The position numbers and the translations under genes were made by a program. DNA of 64,000 bases from Garcia nutans (taxonomy: Eukaryota; Streptophyta; Magnoliopsida; Malpighiales; Euphorbiaceae), in assembly GCA_947685225.1 (NCBI GenBank), contig CANTUV010000024.1, positions 50,806,001-50,870,000 of the forward strand, in the 5' to 3' direction. Below the pieces are notes generated by a model. That model made no database searches and was not told where the DNA came from. It saw only the letters and a list, made by a program, of their open reading frames with translations. Shown piece by piece: positions 10,501 through 24,416 of the stretch. How positions within the stretch are numbered: position 1 is the stretch's first letter; each line of letters starts with the position of its first letter.

Positions 10501-13083
10501 AACCTAGCGTGCAACTAGGTGGGATAATCAATAAATAACTTAAATAGAGGCATAGGCATAGTGAGGGGGAAAAGGAGTGGTCAACAGATCATAAATAAAT
10601 CTTGCCAGATTCAGAAATTAATAGAAGGAATACAAATAATATGTATAGCTACAATTATAAACAGATACATATTGTGACATTCAGAACAGAGCAGCCATCG
10701 GCTATATATTATATCAGCAACTTACCTGTTTTTGCTCAAAATAGAAAATCAGTATACACCATCCAATGGTTTAAGCCCCACCATAATTAGGACATATCAC
10801 AATAGTGGAGGCCATACAATAAGCTCAACAAGCAATAACTAGAACAAATTTAGTAATTAGGGAATTCAAATTAATAAAAAAATCAATGTTGATAATAATA
10901 GCTTAATAATAACTCAACAGAGGAATCAAAATATCAATAAAATAAGATAAATAACTCAATAGAGAGTAATATATCAATAAAAATAGCTCAATAACAATTT
11001 GTCAAAACAATCAGAATAAATGGTTAAGCAATAAATAGATAATCAGAAGCAAATATTTGAACAAATTAATTAATCAGAAACAAATGGCTCTTTAATAACA
11101 GAATACAAACTGGGGTAACAAAAATTGGAGGTGTCAAATATAATAAGATACTACTTAACCAAAGTTAAGCAATGCAATGCAGACATATAATGGGTCAGAA
11201 ATCACATTAGATTAATACTCACCTGTAGCCTCCTGAAGTGCCTTCTCTTTTTGTCCAAATTGTTCTCCTATTTCCCTTTTTCCTACATTATATGGTGTTC
11301 ACTATTATTTATCACATTTTTTCCAATACATAGTTTAAGTTACTTAGGGATTTCATTTATCTTTATTGACAGTCTTATTTATTTTAGGTCTTTGCGTGTT
11401 ATAAGTCATATGCATATAAATTACAATTTAATTATATTTCTTTTGTTCTTTGCTATTTTTATAACTCAATCCATTGAATATAATTGCATTATAATTAAAT
11501 AAATAATATTACTATATATAAATACTGTAATATATATGTAATAATATATATATATATATGCATTATAATTAAATAAACAACATTATGACATATATATACC
11601 ATAACATATATATAACCATATATAATATATATATGCATTATAATTAAATAAACAATATTACCATTTATATATATAAATACTATAATATATATAACCATAT
11701 AATATATATATATATTTGTTTTATAATTAAATAAATAATATTACCATATATATAAATATATAAATGTCGTAATTTATATACATCTAACCATATAATATAT
11801 ATATATGCATTATAATTAAATAAATAATACTACTATATATACCGTAATATATATATATATATGTAATCATATATACACTGTAAAATATAACCATATATAT
11901 AATATATGCAACTATATATATTATATATATTATATTATATTATATATATATGTTTATATATATAGTTGCGTTATAAGTAAATTAACAATATATATAATTG
12001 CATTATAAGTAAATAAACAACACATATATATCCCATGATATATATAATTAAAATTGCATATTATTAAATAAACAACATATTATATATATATATGTATGTA
12101 TATATTTAGGATTAGATTAGTATATAATTACAACATCACCATTTATATATATGATGTATTATATACATATTTATAATTATGGTTAATCAAAGTATTAATC
12201 TTTATTTGAATTAAAATGAATACTTTGAGAATATGCTTTAATTAATAATTAGAACTCACCTTTTTTTTATTTTCTAAAATTAGAGCTCCTTGATTAGCTA
12301 CTAATTATTTGGAAAACATCCTATTAGCTAAAAAAATTAACTATTTTGAAGAGAGCCTTTTTTTTTTTTTTTACTATAAGAACTACAAATTTAGTAAAGT
12401 GGCTCTTAATTTTGAAAGGATTAATTCTCTTTGCAATTGTTAGCCTATTTATAGTAGAAGATGGCAAGCTTCCACCACTCATTTATTAATATTTTAATTT
12501 CATCATCTTACACTTGTTAAAAATCAAGCTTAAGTATGCATGTAAATGGCCAAATGGTTTCTCATCTCACCATCCATTCATTTATATGGTGGAGATGAAG
12601 TTTTTGTGCAATTATTGTTAATAATATCATTAAAATAATTAAGCTTCATAGGCGTTGTCATCTTTTCATAGCATTATTATTATTAAGTCATTATTATTAA
12701 TAATGACTTTAAAATAATTTAGCTTCTTATGAGTTGTCATGCATACATATTTCGTTTGGACTTTGTTGGGTCTTTTTAAACATTTTAATTATTGAAATAC
12801 TAGTTCATACATTACTTAATTGTTTAGCTTATTTTTATTAATAAATTTTAATCTTTGGTTTTTAAATATCTAGATTTATTTCTTTATATAATATGCTGAA
12901 TATATATATAATTACATACTTTTTTTAAGATAACTAATTAATAATTCACATTAATTTAAATTTTAGATTTTTGGCATAACCAAAAATAATTATGCTTGTT
13001 GAGTTACTCTATTCCTTTAAATATTTCCTTTCAAATATTATTACCATATTCATTGTTTAAATTTTTCTAAGTAGGATATTACA
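7572..13083 (+). repeat. AT-rich LTR-type repeat tract inserted in the LINE
   Basis: It starts TGTAACAC (7572), like the LTRs at 19021 and 20769, and shares with them the CTAAGCC(T/C)GAGAGCTTAGTAGTACA block (about 8124-8150). That shows a diverged relative of the same long-LTR family up to about 9950. The rest, about 9950-13083, ends ..GGATATTACA, also an LTR-like end, but I cannot find its start or a matching target duplication. It probably holds at least two elements. About 180 bp of LINE coding sequence expected between the two flanks is missing, so the site has also suffered a deletion. No convincing gene lies in this tract. Confidence 0.5.
11495..12110. repeat. TA-rich microsatellite block
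   Basis: Long imperfect (TA)n runs, repeatedly interrupted by GCATTATAATTAAATAAA-like words roughly every 90-130 bp. This makes a loose higher-order tandem repeat within the LTR-type tract. It codes for nothing plausible. Confidence 0.75.
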
Positions 13084-13745
13084 ATCAAGAAGGGTAACAA
13101 CATCAAGATTTGGAAGGACCCATGGATTCCTACCCTTCCTTAGTTTAGGGTTCAAGAAGAGAGACCAACTAATGTATATGAGCTACGGTTTCGTATCTTA
13201 TTGATTCTAATGGTAGTTGGAGGAGCATGATTCATAATTTTTTCTCTTTGGCTACTATAAAATCTATACTCAAAACTCTTATATCCACCATGAATGGAGA
13301 GGGAATATCTAGCACCCGGATAAAGCAGGTAAACTTACTACTAAATCAGTATATCATTTCCTATGTTGTAAAAGAGATGCATCTATGTCACCTTCCACCT
13401 ATGTGCATCTCATAGATAACAACATTTGGAAATCAATATGGAAGTTAAATGTACAACCCAAAATTAGGAGCTTCTTATGGAGACTTTGTGTTAATGCATT
13501 AGTGGTAAAAGAAAACCTATTCTGAAAAAGACTTAGCAATGATTCTCTATATCTTATTTGTGAAAATCATGAGGTAATGGTAATCCTAATGCTATTTCAT
13601 TGTGACTATGCAATAGCAATATGTTTCAGATCTAATTTGTGATTCATTCCCCTAGCTATGAATACTAACTCTTTCAAGGTATGTTGGTATAACTTATTAA
13701 AAATTTCTAAAGTGGCGAATAGAGAAAGGATTTTCTCATCAAAGT
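13084..13745 (+). pseudogene. L1-type LINE ORF2 fragment 3 (zinc-binding region)
   Basis: Opens with KKGNNIKIWKDPWIPTLP (about 13090-13143), the standard G-N-G-x-x-I-x-I-W-x-D-P-W-I-P block of plant L1 ORF2. Later, in another frame, comes an I-W-K-L-N-V-Q-P-K-I-R-S-F-L-W-R-type block (about 13436-13480) and further zf-RVT-like pieces down to about 13735. Several frameshifts and stops are present. The LINE is interrupted at about 13745 and resumes more than 40 kb downstream. Confidence 0.8.
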
Positions 13746-16206
13746 TGTAATGTTTGAAATTTTAAATAGTGATTTTCTGATATAATGTATTATGTATAGT
13801 GATGAAAGTAACTTGGATATTTGAAATAAGTGGGAAAGTAGGATAAGTTAAGTTTAAAAGTTGAAAATTTGCTCCAGGTTCGAACGAAAATGGTATTTTC
13901 AAAATAGAATCCTAAAGTGATAGAAATTTATGAAAATGCCCTTGTGACTCTAGAATTGAATTTTATTGAATTAGGATATGAAATATAGATAATAAGGCTT
14001 TAAATTAATTAAAGAAAATACTTTTATGATTTTACATAACTAAAAATTGAATTAGAATCAAAAGCTAAGAGAGAGGGTCCACCATAGTTGTGGTGGGTAA
14101 ACTCTTATCCTATCAAGATCTTAGATATTATTTAAAGAAGGACTAAAATCTTCTCTTATCATCTTTTCTTCATCATCTCATGTCAACCATCACCACCACC
14201 ATCAAGCTTCATTTTTATTCTTCCTTCTTTCAACAATTCAAGCAAGAATCAAGAGGAGATTATATCTAGTTGTTAATCTCTAAGAGAATTAGCTAGAGTA
14301 GACAAGATTATCATCCAATTATCAAAGGGGAAGAGAGAAAAGAGAAAGAGAGGAATTATTTGAATAGGTATGAGAAAGAGAGGAATTATTTGAAGAGGTA
14401 TGTTCTTGTTTATTAATAATTTGCAAATATTTGGTTTCTTTGAATTTTAATGCTTGAATAAGTTAGTTGAATTATTTTAATTGTGTTATTTGCTAAAGAA
14501 TTGAATAAATGAGATGTTGTGCAAGAAGTTGGTTGAAGAACCTTTTATATGAGGATTTTGGTCTTTATTTCAATTTTGAAAGTATTAAGTGCATTGATAT
14601 TGATTTTGGCTAAAAGTGATGGTTGTGAATTTTACTAACTAAGTTAATTGCTAGATATTTGATTAATTGAGGGTTTGAGTAAAGTGTTTGATATGGATCC
14701 TTTTTATATGAAAAGTTTGGTTTTTGATTTATTTTTACTATATTTATTAAATGTTTTTATGTTCTTTTGGCTTAAAGTGTAATTTGGAAAAACTTTGACT
14801 CACTAAAAGGTGAATTTTAGAGTTTAGAATATGCTGGGAAAAACATATGAGCGAGTGAATTTTTCAGCTTCTGAAATTTAATTTCCAGCAAGATTTTAAA
14901 ACACATGGGTGTGTGGATAATTCCACAAGGCCATGTGAATTTTCTAGCTTCTATAATTGCACTTCCAGTAAGATTTTTATATGCACGGGCATATGGATCC
15001 ATCAGACACACTCGTGTCTACTTTGTAATCCTAATTTTCTTATTTTTTACCCTCAAAATACTTCATTTCTTATTTTAATGTAACTTCTTTTTCAATTAAT
15101 ATTTATAACTCAAGTTTTTCCCAAAAGTATGCAAAATTATCAATTTGAAAATTTAAAATTTTGAAAATGCCTATGAGTTAGTTAGCTAAGGAACCTAAGA
15201 ATGTTAAAAGTATTGGATATGGATTGTAGTAATGTTTTATCAAAGTGATGTGTAACTAAATGCTAAATTTGGAATGAATGAGTGATGAAATGCCCAAATC
15301 GTACTGATATTAAACCTATTTTTGGATTGAATGGCTAGCCAAAGGGAAGATCTTCATAGTGATAGTGGTATTTTGTGCCATTAGTGGACACATAGTGGCA
15401 TCAGTGATAGTGGGCGTACTTACCAAAAGTGAACGCATTACATTAATAGTGAGCCTTTGGCCGTATTCTTGATAGGGGGCATTAATTTGCCATCAACGAC
15501 CCGTCATCCGAACCTAAGGTTTAGACTCAGTGTATGAGGCCAAAATAAGAGAAGTTACTAAAACAAGAAACTTATGTTAAATTTTTAAACTTTCCTAAAT
15601 ATCCTAAACCTTGTGTTTACCAATGTTGAGATTGATTGGTTTACAAGTAATTTAAATTTCATATTTTGTTAAGATTTTATAGTAATGTTTTCTCTTTCTT
15701 TATAAAAGATTATTCAATGGATATTTCTCCTTTGTTATATTCTTTTACAAAAATTATTAATATGCAAGCACCACTAAGCTTTTCTTAGTGTGTTAGATTT
15801 GTTTCTGCCATGCAGATCAAATGAGACGAGTAGAGCTTACTAAGCGAGATTTGTAAAGATTCAGATCAACTACATCACTAAAAGATCTTATGAGAAGTAT
15901 TTTATATAATGAAATTTTGAATAGTTCAAAAAGCACAGTTGATATATTTTGAATGGCAGTTGTATATATTTGTGGGGAGTGAGAAATGTATAGCTAAAAG
16001 CATAACTTTGGATAAATAGAAGACTTTTGTATAATATACATATGTGTATATGCATCAATTTTTAAGCACATGTTATTTTAATATTGAGAATTTTGGTTGA
16101 ATTTGTGTTTTTAATGATAAAATTTGAATGGCTTTGAGGATTGAATGAATGAGAAATGTTAAAATGAATCTTTCTTAGGAAGACAGTAACAAAATCAGAC
16201 AAAGCG
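13746..16206 (-). repeat. Long-LTR-family repeat, probably a solo LTR in - orientation
   Basis: It starts TGTAATG (13746) directly at the LINE break and has an end-like AGTAACA at 16185-16191. It contains CCACTAAGCTTTTCTTAGTG (about 15772-15791), the inverse of the CTAAGC..GCTTAG block in the LTRs at 19021 and 20769, plus ACATGGGTGTGTGG and ACACACTCGTGTC words typical of those LTRs. The flanks AAAGT (13741-13745) and AAATC (16192-16196) are a poor match, so the right boundary is uncertain. No coding sequence recognised. Confidence 0.45.
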
Positions 16207-17785
16207 TGCAAGCGAGGATTTTGCCCTCACTCCCAGTGAAATGGTTCTTGCGACTTCGACACTATTAGGCTATAGGCCTTAAAGAACATGGGCCTAAACA
16301 TGAAGAATTTAGAGTCGCCACCCAGATGGGTTGGAAAGATAGAAATGGGTGGATAACTCAATTCCTAAGGAATCCTAACCCTCTACATGGGGTTAGAGGA
16401 AATAAACAAGCAAATAACAAAGTGAGTACCCATACTAGATGGAAACATGCCCTTACAAACATCTGGAATCCATAAAACTAAATAAAACAAGACACCCACC
16501 AAGAGGTGGAAACATGTCCCTTACATTAATCCCTAAATATAAATTAAATAAAATAAGCAAATTAAATGAGGAACCCACAAAGTGGAAACATGCCTTTGAC
16601 AAGTCTCTTAAAATCCCAAATAATAAGAAATTAGAATCCATAAACATATAAAAATAATCATACACATAATCATTAAATATTCATAAAATTAGGGCTTAAT
16701 TAAAAGGAAGTTAAAACTGAAATCCATCACATCTTAATATCAACCTCCTAACGAAATATAGGGCGCAATGCACACGGCGATCCCACTAGCCAGTTAGCGG
16801 GCGGAGGTTAAGGGGGCAGCGCCCATGAAAGGGTTTAACATGCAAAATAGGGTTTGGTTGTGAAATTAGAGTTTGGTTGTGGAATTAGGGTTTGATTGTA
16901 GAATTATAGTTTTCTAACCTAAGTTAGGGTTTAACATGCAAAATAGAGTTTTAATTAATCAAATTACGGTTTCGGATGGTTTAAATCATAAATCATGGTA
17001 AAAACTTACAAAACCAAACTAATAATTTATTAATATAGTAATCAAGTATTGAAGTTGATTATGAAATTCGGTTGATTTAGTTTAATAAGAATTATACTTG
17101 CATTGTAGGCTCCACCAATCGTAATCTATTGAACCAAGCTCGCTTATGCTAGTGACTGGATCAATTGCAATAATGGTTGAGCGAAAGCAATCTGAAGATA
17201 ATTGCTACTTTCAGTTATTGCATCTCCTTGTTATGTTGATTACCTTCTCTTCCTATCTCAATTTGCTCTCAGTCTCTTACTTTAATTTGCTAATCACCTT
17301 TCTAAATTTAAGGTCCTATTGATTCGCATTTATAATGTTTAAATTAGAGTTAACTTTGATCATTAATCCTAATTCGATTCCAATACTTGATTGTTAACTG
17401 AGATTTTCACAATTTAAACACGATTAGGACTTCTGATTTTGGCTGAAACTGAACTCATGTCGAATTAGACTTGCTCATATTGAACTAGACCATGGCTAAT
17501 TCGATATGAGCTTTATGCTTATATTGAATTAGACATTGTCCGATTCAATATGGGTGAAGCTCGTATCAATTTGAACAATGTGTGAATCGATATGAGTGAA
17601 GCTTATATCAATTTGGACATTGTCCAAATCGATATGAGCTAGCTCATGTTGATTTGGACATTGTCCAAATCAACATAAGTGAAGCTCATGTCAATTTGGA
17701 TGAGTCCAATTCGATATGGGCATAGCCTATATCGACTCAAACCAAACCGAATCAATTTTTAATTTTTGGATCAGACCTAATTTAA
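16207..17785 (-). repeat. Family-X LTR (X'), left part, interrupted at 17785
   Basis: Begins TGCAAGCGAGGATTTTGCCC and follows the family-X LTR (reverse complement) through the CCACCCAGATGGG and GGAAACATG..CC hairpin rows. It includes a block (16740-16860) shared with LTR D. From about 17455 to 17745 it holds inverted and direct repeats of a TTGGACATTGTCCAAATC type. At 17785 it is interrupted by the Ty3/gypsy element and continues at 51928. Assembled length is about 1.74 kb, so it seems to be an old solo LTR shorter than those of A and B. Confidence 0.7.
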
Positions 17786-18477
17786 TGATGCAAACAAAGA
17801 TGGCAGTGTGAGCAAGGCTAGCGAAGCAAGCAGAGGAGGCCAACATGGCATGGAGCTCATTTTATCAAGTGGGCCAGTTACAAGATCGCAGGCTAAGAAG
17901 CTCAAATCTACCTTCCAAGACTTTGTAAGGCGATTCATAGAAGAAAGGCTTGGTGGATAGGCCTTTGACGCCAAGGACATAGAGGAGAAGCAGCCCATAA
18001 ATTTAATCCAAGCATATGGGCCTATTATTTAATATGTATTAAAGCCCACTAGTTATACTTATTTAAAAAAGTAAGGGCCTTGTTTGTTTTGTGTTAAATT
18101 TAGCTTTATTTACTTTATTAGTTCTTAAAACTTTGATTAGCCAACCAAATGCTACTTAGTAACCCTCATTAGGATTTAGCTATTTATATCTCTTTTAGGG
18201 TTGTAAGACGGCAATTTTTTTATATTAATCAATTAACTTTGGCTTAGCTGAAACTCACTTCAAGAGAGGGTTCTTCTTCTTGTTGTTGCATCATGAATTG
18301 GAATCAACTTATCAAGGTAACACTTGTGGCATTCTTTCTAGTTTTGTCCAAATATCTATGTTTCCAATTGCATGTCAATTAGGGGTTTAGTAGGACAAAC
18401 AATCATCTAGGATTCTTAGTATACTGAATTTGTGTGTTGGGATTTTGGATTGTTTATAATCTTGGGGTTCCACATCA
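17786..18477 (+). repeat. 5' LTR of the Ty3/gypsy element
   Basis: Begins TGATGCAAACAAAGATGG and ends GGTTCCACATCA. It matches the split 3' LTR (29944-29975 + 51268-51927) from end to end. Both copies share AAGCAGAGGAGGCCAACATG and AAGCTCAAATCTACCTTCCA. Confidence 0.85.
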
Positions 18478-18479
18478 TT

Positions 18480-18491
18480 TGGTATCAGAGC
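18480..18491 (+). promoter_or_regulatory. Primer binding site (initiator tRNA-Met type)
   Basis: TGGTATCAGAGC, two bases after the end of the 5' LTR, is the plant retrotransposon primer site complementary to the 3' end of initiator methionine tRNA. Confidence 0.9.
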
Positions 18492-20768
18492 ATTGGCTCT
18501 ATCTATGTTTTTATGCTTTCTGTGATATTCTTTTCTTTACTTCAATCAATTTTGTGTTTTTGTGTTTTTGTTTCAATCAATTCAAAATTTCCATTTTTTT
18601 TGGGTATATTAGTTCTTTAGCTTAAAAAAAGAAAAGGAAAAAAAGGAAACTATCTTGGCAGCTTCTAGAACAAAGCTAGTGTTAGAGGAAATCTTTTGGA
18701 TTGAAATTAGGATTGAAAAAATAAAAGGTCAATTTTGGTTGTGGAAGGGTCAACTTTGAAAGGCCATAACTTTTTGCTACAGAAGAGTTATGGAATGCAC
18801 AATACCAATTTAGAAATTGATTTTCGAGCCCTATTTGCTACTGGGTTTACTTGTAACAACTTGTCACGGCCCCCAAATCATTCAATTTTAAGGTGAACGG
18901 GCTATCTAAAATTTTTTGGTCAATTGTTTTTTGGAATTATTGATTCTATTTCCAAAATTTTTTAGGGTTTCCTCGTTTCAATTAATTTTCTTTCATATCT
19001 ACACTATATCTTGCCTACCTTGTAACATCCATATATTCTATATAAGTACTATACATATATCATGTATATATATAATACGTATATAAAATATAAGGATATT
19101 ACGTTTCAGTATTATTTAAATACCTTATCTTAGTTCCATAAAAATGATACATTTTTAATTAAAGAACATTTATAAAATCATTATACTTTTGATTATAATA
19201 CATATATATAAATTACATTGTCTTTTTCAAAATTCACTTATGTACATATACATTTTTATCAAAATACGGCATAATAAAATTGTACATGTATGCACCACCT
19301 TCTAGTTGGTCTCGAAATACTCTTACTCTTCTTGTGGCACAGCTATTTGACTCCCAGATCAATCATCTGCTCACCTGTGCGATTTACACAACCGCGCTAA
19401 GCTCGAAAGCTTAGTAGTACAAATAAATATTATATACATACATTACATAAATTCATACTCACATATTAACATCATTTGTCATCATATTCTTATCATGTTC
19501 TTTTCATTTTCAATGCACTTTTCATAACTTTTCAAAAATTTCATAATATATATATATATATCTTTAACATTAGTCACAATTCGATGGCTTATCATAATAT
19601 TCATAAAACAATACACACAATTTCCACATCCATCTATATATTACACATCACATTATATTTCCATAATCTCATTTTCAATATCAAGACTTACAAGTCTTTC
19701 AACAATTCATTTCTCATTATTTAGCATATTTTCTTAAGCCATATTCCTTTTCAGTAATTCGTTTATGTATTATGATCATATCATTCTATGATCACCATCA
19801 TATATCTCATAACATTATATCTTAATACATTGTTCAATTATTCCATAATTCAGAATTCACATATAAACAAACACAAGCATGAGCCCAAAGATAACTAATA
19901 TGCTATTCAAATTTTAGAGTTACTGTTTTGGTCTATAATGATACCATGTGTCTAGGCCCATAGGTAATTTAACAATGTAATAATCCAACTAGGTCTGAGC
20001 TTACGACCTGGTCATTTCACCTAGCCTAGCTTCAAGGACTTTTTTTGAGGATTACAACCCAGTCATTTCACCTCAAAAATATTTTCACAGTGACGCCCAG
20101 CGTCTAGCCTATAGGCAAATCATAGGCATGTCGCCAAACACAAAACTCTAAAAATTGAATAACATACTAGGCACACAATTTATTCATATTTCTCATTTAT
20201 ATCAATATCAATTCATCACCAATGTCTTTACATACCATCTTTAATGTATACATAACAAACTACGTTACTCATACGTTTTGGGTCATTATCATATTTTGCA
20301 CATAGTTCACATTACATATAATGCATTTGTAACATTATACAAATCATAGCATATTACTCATGCACCAACAATGTAGTAAGTAACTTAACACATTTTCCAA
20401 CCAAATATGTTAAGTCCAAATGCCATGAAAACATAAGAAATTATTCCAAGTTTGTACTTACCTTATGAAACACTCCAAAATAAGATTTAAAACTTCCTCT
20501 AACCTTCTCCTCCAAGTTGTCCTTCAACACTAAGGTTGGGCAAACTACTCTCTCTCAATGCCTATACCAAATGTGATCATAAAAAACCATTTATTATCAC
20601 CTTCTAAGGCATTCTTAACATTCAAATTATTTAAATAGGAATTACAAATGAAAAATAACAAAAAGAGTTATTTTCAATTGACACGCACAACAACACGGGC
20701 GTGTTGATGACCGTGTCATTAACTCATTCATACAGAAGTATTGAAAAGTCCAATGATATGGGTGTGTC

Positions 20769-23641
20769 TGTAACACCCCGATACTCCATATAAGTACTAT
20801 ACATATATCTAGTATACATACAGTAAGTATATAAAGTATAAGGATGCCACTTTTCGTTACCACTTAATATCCTTTAACAGTGTTCAAACCATAATACATT
20901 CATTTAAAGAATATTTAGAAAATCATTATACTTTTAATTATCTTACGTATATATATAATCATATCTTTGTCCAAAACTTCATTTATACATAAGAATACAC
21001 TTCATCAAAAATACATCATAATTAAAAGTTATGCATGTATGCATTACCCTCTAGTTGGTCTCGACAAACTCTTACTCTTCTCGTGGCATAACGAAAGACT
21101 TCATATCTTCCACCTAGTCACCTGCGCGATTACACATCCGCGCTAAGCCCGAGAGCTTAGTAGTACAAATATAAAATATAACATACATTATAGAAATTCT
21201 AACATACAATGATATATCAAGTCAACGTACCATTAGTTCTTATCATGTTTTACCTTTTTCATTGCACCTTTCATATATCTCGACTAATTTCATATTATAT
21301 ACGTTTATACAAACCATTATCATCAACCACAATCCATTACTAATACTCACAATCAATATATCAATACACATACATTATATATCATTCCAATCATGAATCA
21401 CATTTCCAATGAAAATAATCCTTATCACCAACCACAATCCATCATTAATACCCACAATCAATATATCAATACACAGATCACATATCATTCTTCATAACAT
21501 TATTTTATTCCCAAGTCACCAATCATAAATCACATTTCCAACAAAGGCAACCATAGATCTCATTACTCATTTATTTCCATATTTATATATCACATTGACA
21601 ACAAAGACAGACTCGGGCCCAAAAGACACTAATATGCCATTCAATTTTCAGAGTTAATGCTTTGGTTCAATCATCACATTTATCATTATCCCAACTAGGC
21701 TTCAAGGATTAGGTTCAACCAAGCTTCAAGGGGAACAAAGCATGCTAAGTATCAACCCAACTTGGCTTCAAGAACCAATCCAACCTAGCTTCAAGGGTTG
21801 TAACATCTCAATTAGGCTTCAAGGATTAGACCCAACCAAGCTTCAAGGGGAGTAAAACATGTTAAACTTCAACCCAACTTGGCTTCAAGGATCAATTCCA
21901 ACCTAACTTCAAGAGATTGTTACTAATATTAGGCATGCCACCAACAACAAACTCTGAAAATGGAACAACACATTAGCTACTCAATTCATTTATTATTTCT
22001 TTATCCATTCCATTCTCAATTAAATCATCATCTAGGCAAACATGCCTCATTTATCACAATTGTATCATCATAGCCAATCACAATGGCTTCACATCACATT
22101 TGAATCATCATAGCCAATCACAATGGCTTCGCAACTCTATTAAATCATCATAGCCAATCACAATGGCTTCATAACCCATTTAATTCATCATTATAATATA
22201 CAACATCAATTACATTAACTAAACAACATACCATTATTCAATCATATCATCTAGGCATGTTTCAATCATATCATTCACATCATTATAATTCAAAACATTA
22301 GTCCTACATTTCTTTATGTCTCAATTAACATTAAGGTAATTCATCATAAGAAATTGCATTGCACATACCTTTTTGAATGATCTACATCTCTTCCACACTA
22401 TACAAGTCATAATATTAGTCACATTATTCATATAAAACATTATCATTCACAAAATTCATAATGCATAACATAATATTGTTCATATAGAATCATATGCATC
22501 ATCAAATGTATGTTCAATCTCCACAAAGCAAGAAGAGCAAAGGACAATCACAGTAGCCAACACACCCAAGGGACACGGCCAAGCTTTTGGCCGTGTCTCT
22601 CAACCAAAAACCTCTCAACCAAAAGCAACAGAAGCCAACATGGGCAAGGGACACGGCCGTGTCTCCTCCAAAAATCACCCAACACGGCCAAATTTCCATG
22701 GACTTGGCCGTGTCTCTCAAAAATATTTTAGTTTGGCCGTGTCTCTTCCTTGGTTTGGCCGTGTCTCTCATGTATACAAACCCTAAATATGGCCAACTCT
22801 CTTTTAATTGCATTTAAACACATTATGCACATCATAACCTCATTCAAATGGATATAAACAATGTCATTAACACATATTCATCACAATATTCACAATAACA
22901 CTATAACAACCATACAATCAATCAATTACCACATCAAACCCTAAACCAACATCAATCTTCTTCTTTCAATATCAACATCCACTTAACTTACCATCCTCAA
23001 ACCAAAACCAACACCAATTTAACTTACAATCCATTTCAACACTTATAAACACATTTCAACCACACCAATTCATAATCTCAACAAATCAAGACTCACTTCA
23101 AACATAACTTCAAAAATAACAAAGGAAAACAAGAGAGTACTTACCTCAATTGAAGAAATTTCACAAATCTCCAACTTCATCCTTTGATTCTTCCTTCAAA
23201 TTTGATGCTAGAAATCAAAACACCTCACTTGCTCTTCCTTTTCCTTTGGTAGCCGGCCACACCAAACAAAGAAGAGAAAATGAAGACAAATCCAACTTCT
23301 CTTCTTCTTTAAATATCCACCAAGCAATTTTAACAAGGCAATTACCTAAATGCCCTCATCCATTTAACTTAACTTTTGTCACTTATATGCCCATTTAAGT
23401 AATTTCACATACCACAAATAAATATCCTCTTGCATTGACCAACCATTTTGACTTATATATATATTATATATATTACCATATACACAACATATACACTTTC
23501 TCTCTACACATTCCTTTCCTTTTTAAACATTACATAAACATTCTCTTTTCAATTTCTTTTCTTATCAACATAACATATACACATAATTCCAACAAACAAC
23601 AATTATATCCAAACTTCCAGGGCAAACATTGGGATATTACA
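20769..23641. mobile_element. Solo LTR T2, same family, nested in T1
   Basis: Starts TGTAACACCCC (20769) and ends GGGATATTACA (23641), flanked by the exact 5-bp duplication GTGTC (20764-20768 and 23642-23646). Length 2873 bp. Its first 100 bp and its CTAAGCCCGAGAGCTTAGTAGTACA block align with T1. Inside are an AAGCTTCAAGG repeat cluster (21700-21920), three 49-50-bp units with AGCCAATCACAATGGCTTC (22066-22170), and an ACACGGCC..GGCCGTGTC palindrome cluster (22570-22770). The overlapping reading frames on both strands at 22510-22817 come from those palindromes and are not genes. Confidence 0.9.
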
Positions 23642-24375
23642 GTGTCACTGCCCGTGTCATTCATTCTGCCTTACAAAAAAATTGACACATCCAACAATAC
23701 AGGCGTGTTCATGATTGTGTCAATTATCTTATCTCACAGTAGCCACGACACTTCCAATGACATAGGCATATTAATGGTCGTGTCATCAATGTTAAACTCA
23801 GCACCGTCAACACGTCCAACGACATGGCCATATCACTGGTCGTGTCAGGCAAAAGTTTTGCATTTTGAACTCTCATCCATATGAACACAATCATTCCAAA
23901 TCAATACTACAACACCCTTAATCATCATCTTAGTTTATATTCATAATTCACCCATCAATTCAACACTTACATAACTCCAACATATCATAATAATAATCAT
24001 TATATAATTCATTTATACAATCATCCATGTATCAATTTACTCAATTCCCAACTCATTTATACCAAACCCTTACTCTTTTCCTTATCACCCTTATTCCTCA
24101 ATTTCAACTACTCATCATCATCCTCACAAATAATCATATTTTCATCATCTAAGCACCAATTCAACATATATATATATACTTCAATATTTCATTTTCATCA
24201 TAATATTCAATTAATCATCACTTTCTCTCACTAACCATATCACATATAAACTCAACATCTATAGAAATCAACTCAAGGAAGAGAGCACTTACTTGAATTA
24301 TTTGCCAAATCTCCAATATCCACCTTCAATTCTCTTAAGACTTATGAATTTGGTGTGTATATGAACAAAATCAAA

Positions 24376-24413
<38 letters not shown>
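24376..24413. repeat. (CT)n microsatellite
   Basis: An uninterrupted run of CT dinucleotides followed by AGGAAGAAGAAGAAG-type purine repeats to about 24470, inside solo LTR T1. Confidence 0.95.

Positions 24414-24416
<3 letters not shown>

Noticed and set aside
7572..13083. A single clean LTR insertion in the LINE
   Set aside because: End sequences look LTR-like, but the flanks TCAGT and ATCAA do not match and LINE sequence is missing, so one simple insertion cannot explain it.
22066..22170. Regular repeats that might suggest a CRISPR array
   Set aside because: Units are tandem without unique spacers, and the sequence is a plant LTR.
22510..22817. Overlapping frames on both strands of 73-99 codons
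   Set aside because: They arise from ACACGGCC/GGCCGTGT palindromes in solo LTR T2 and have no domain.
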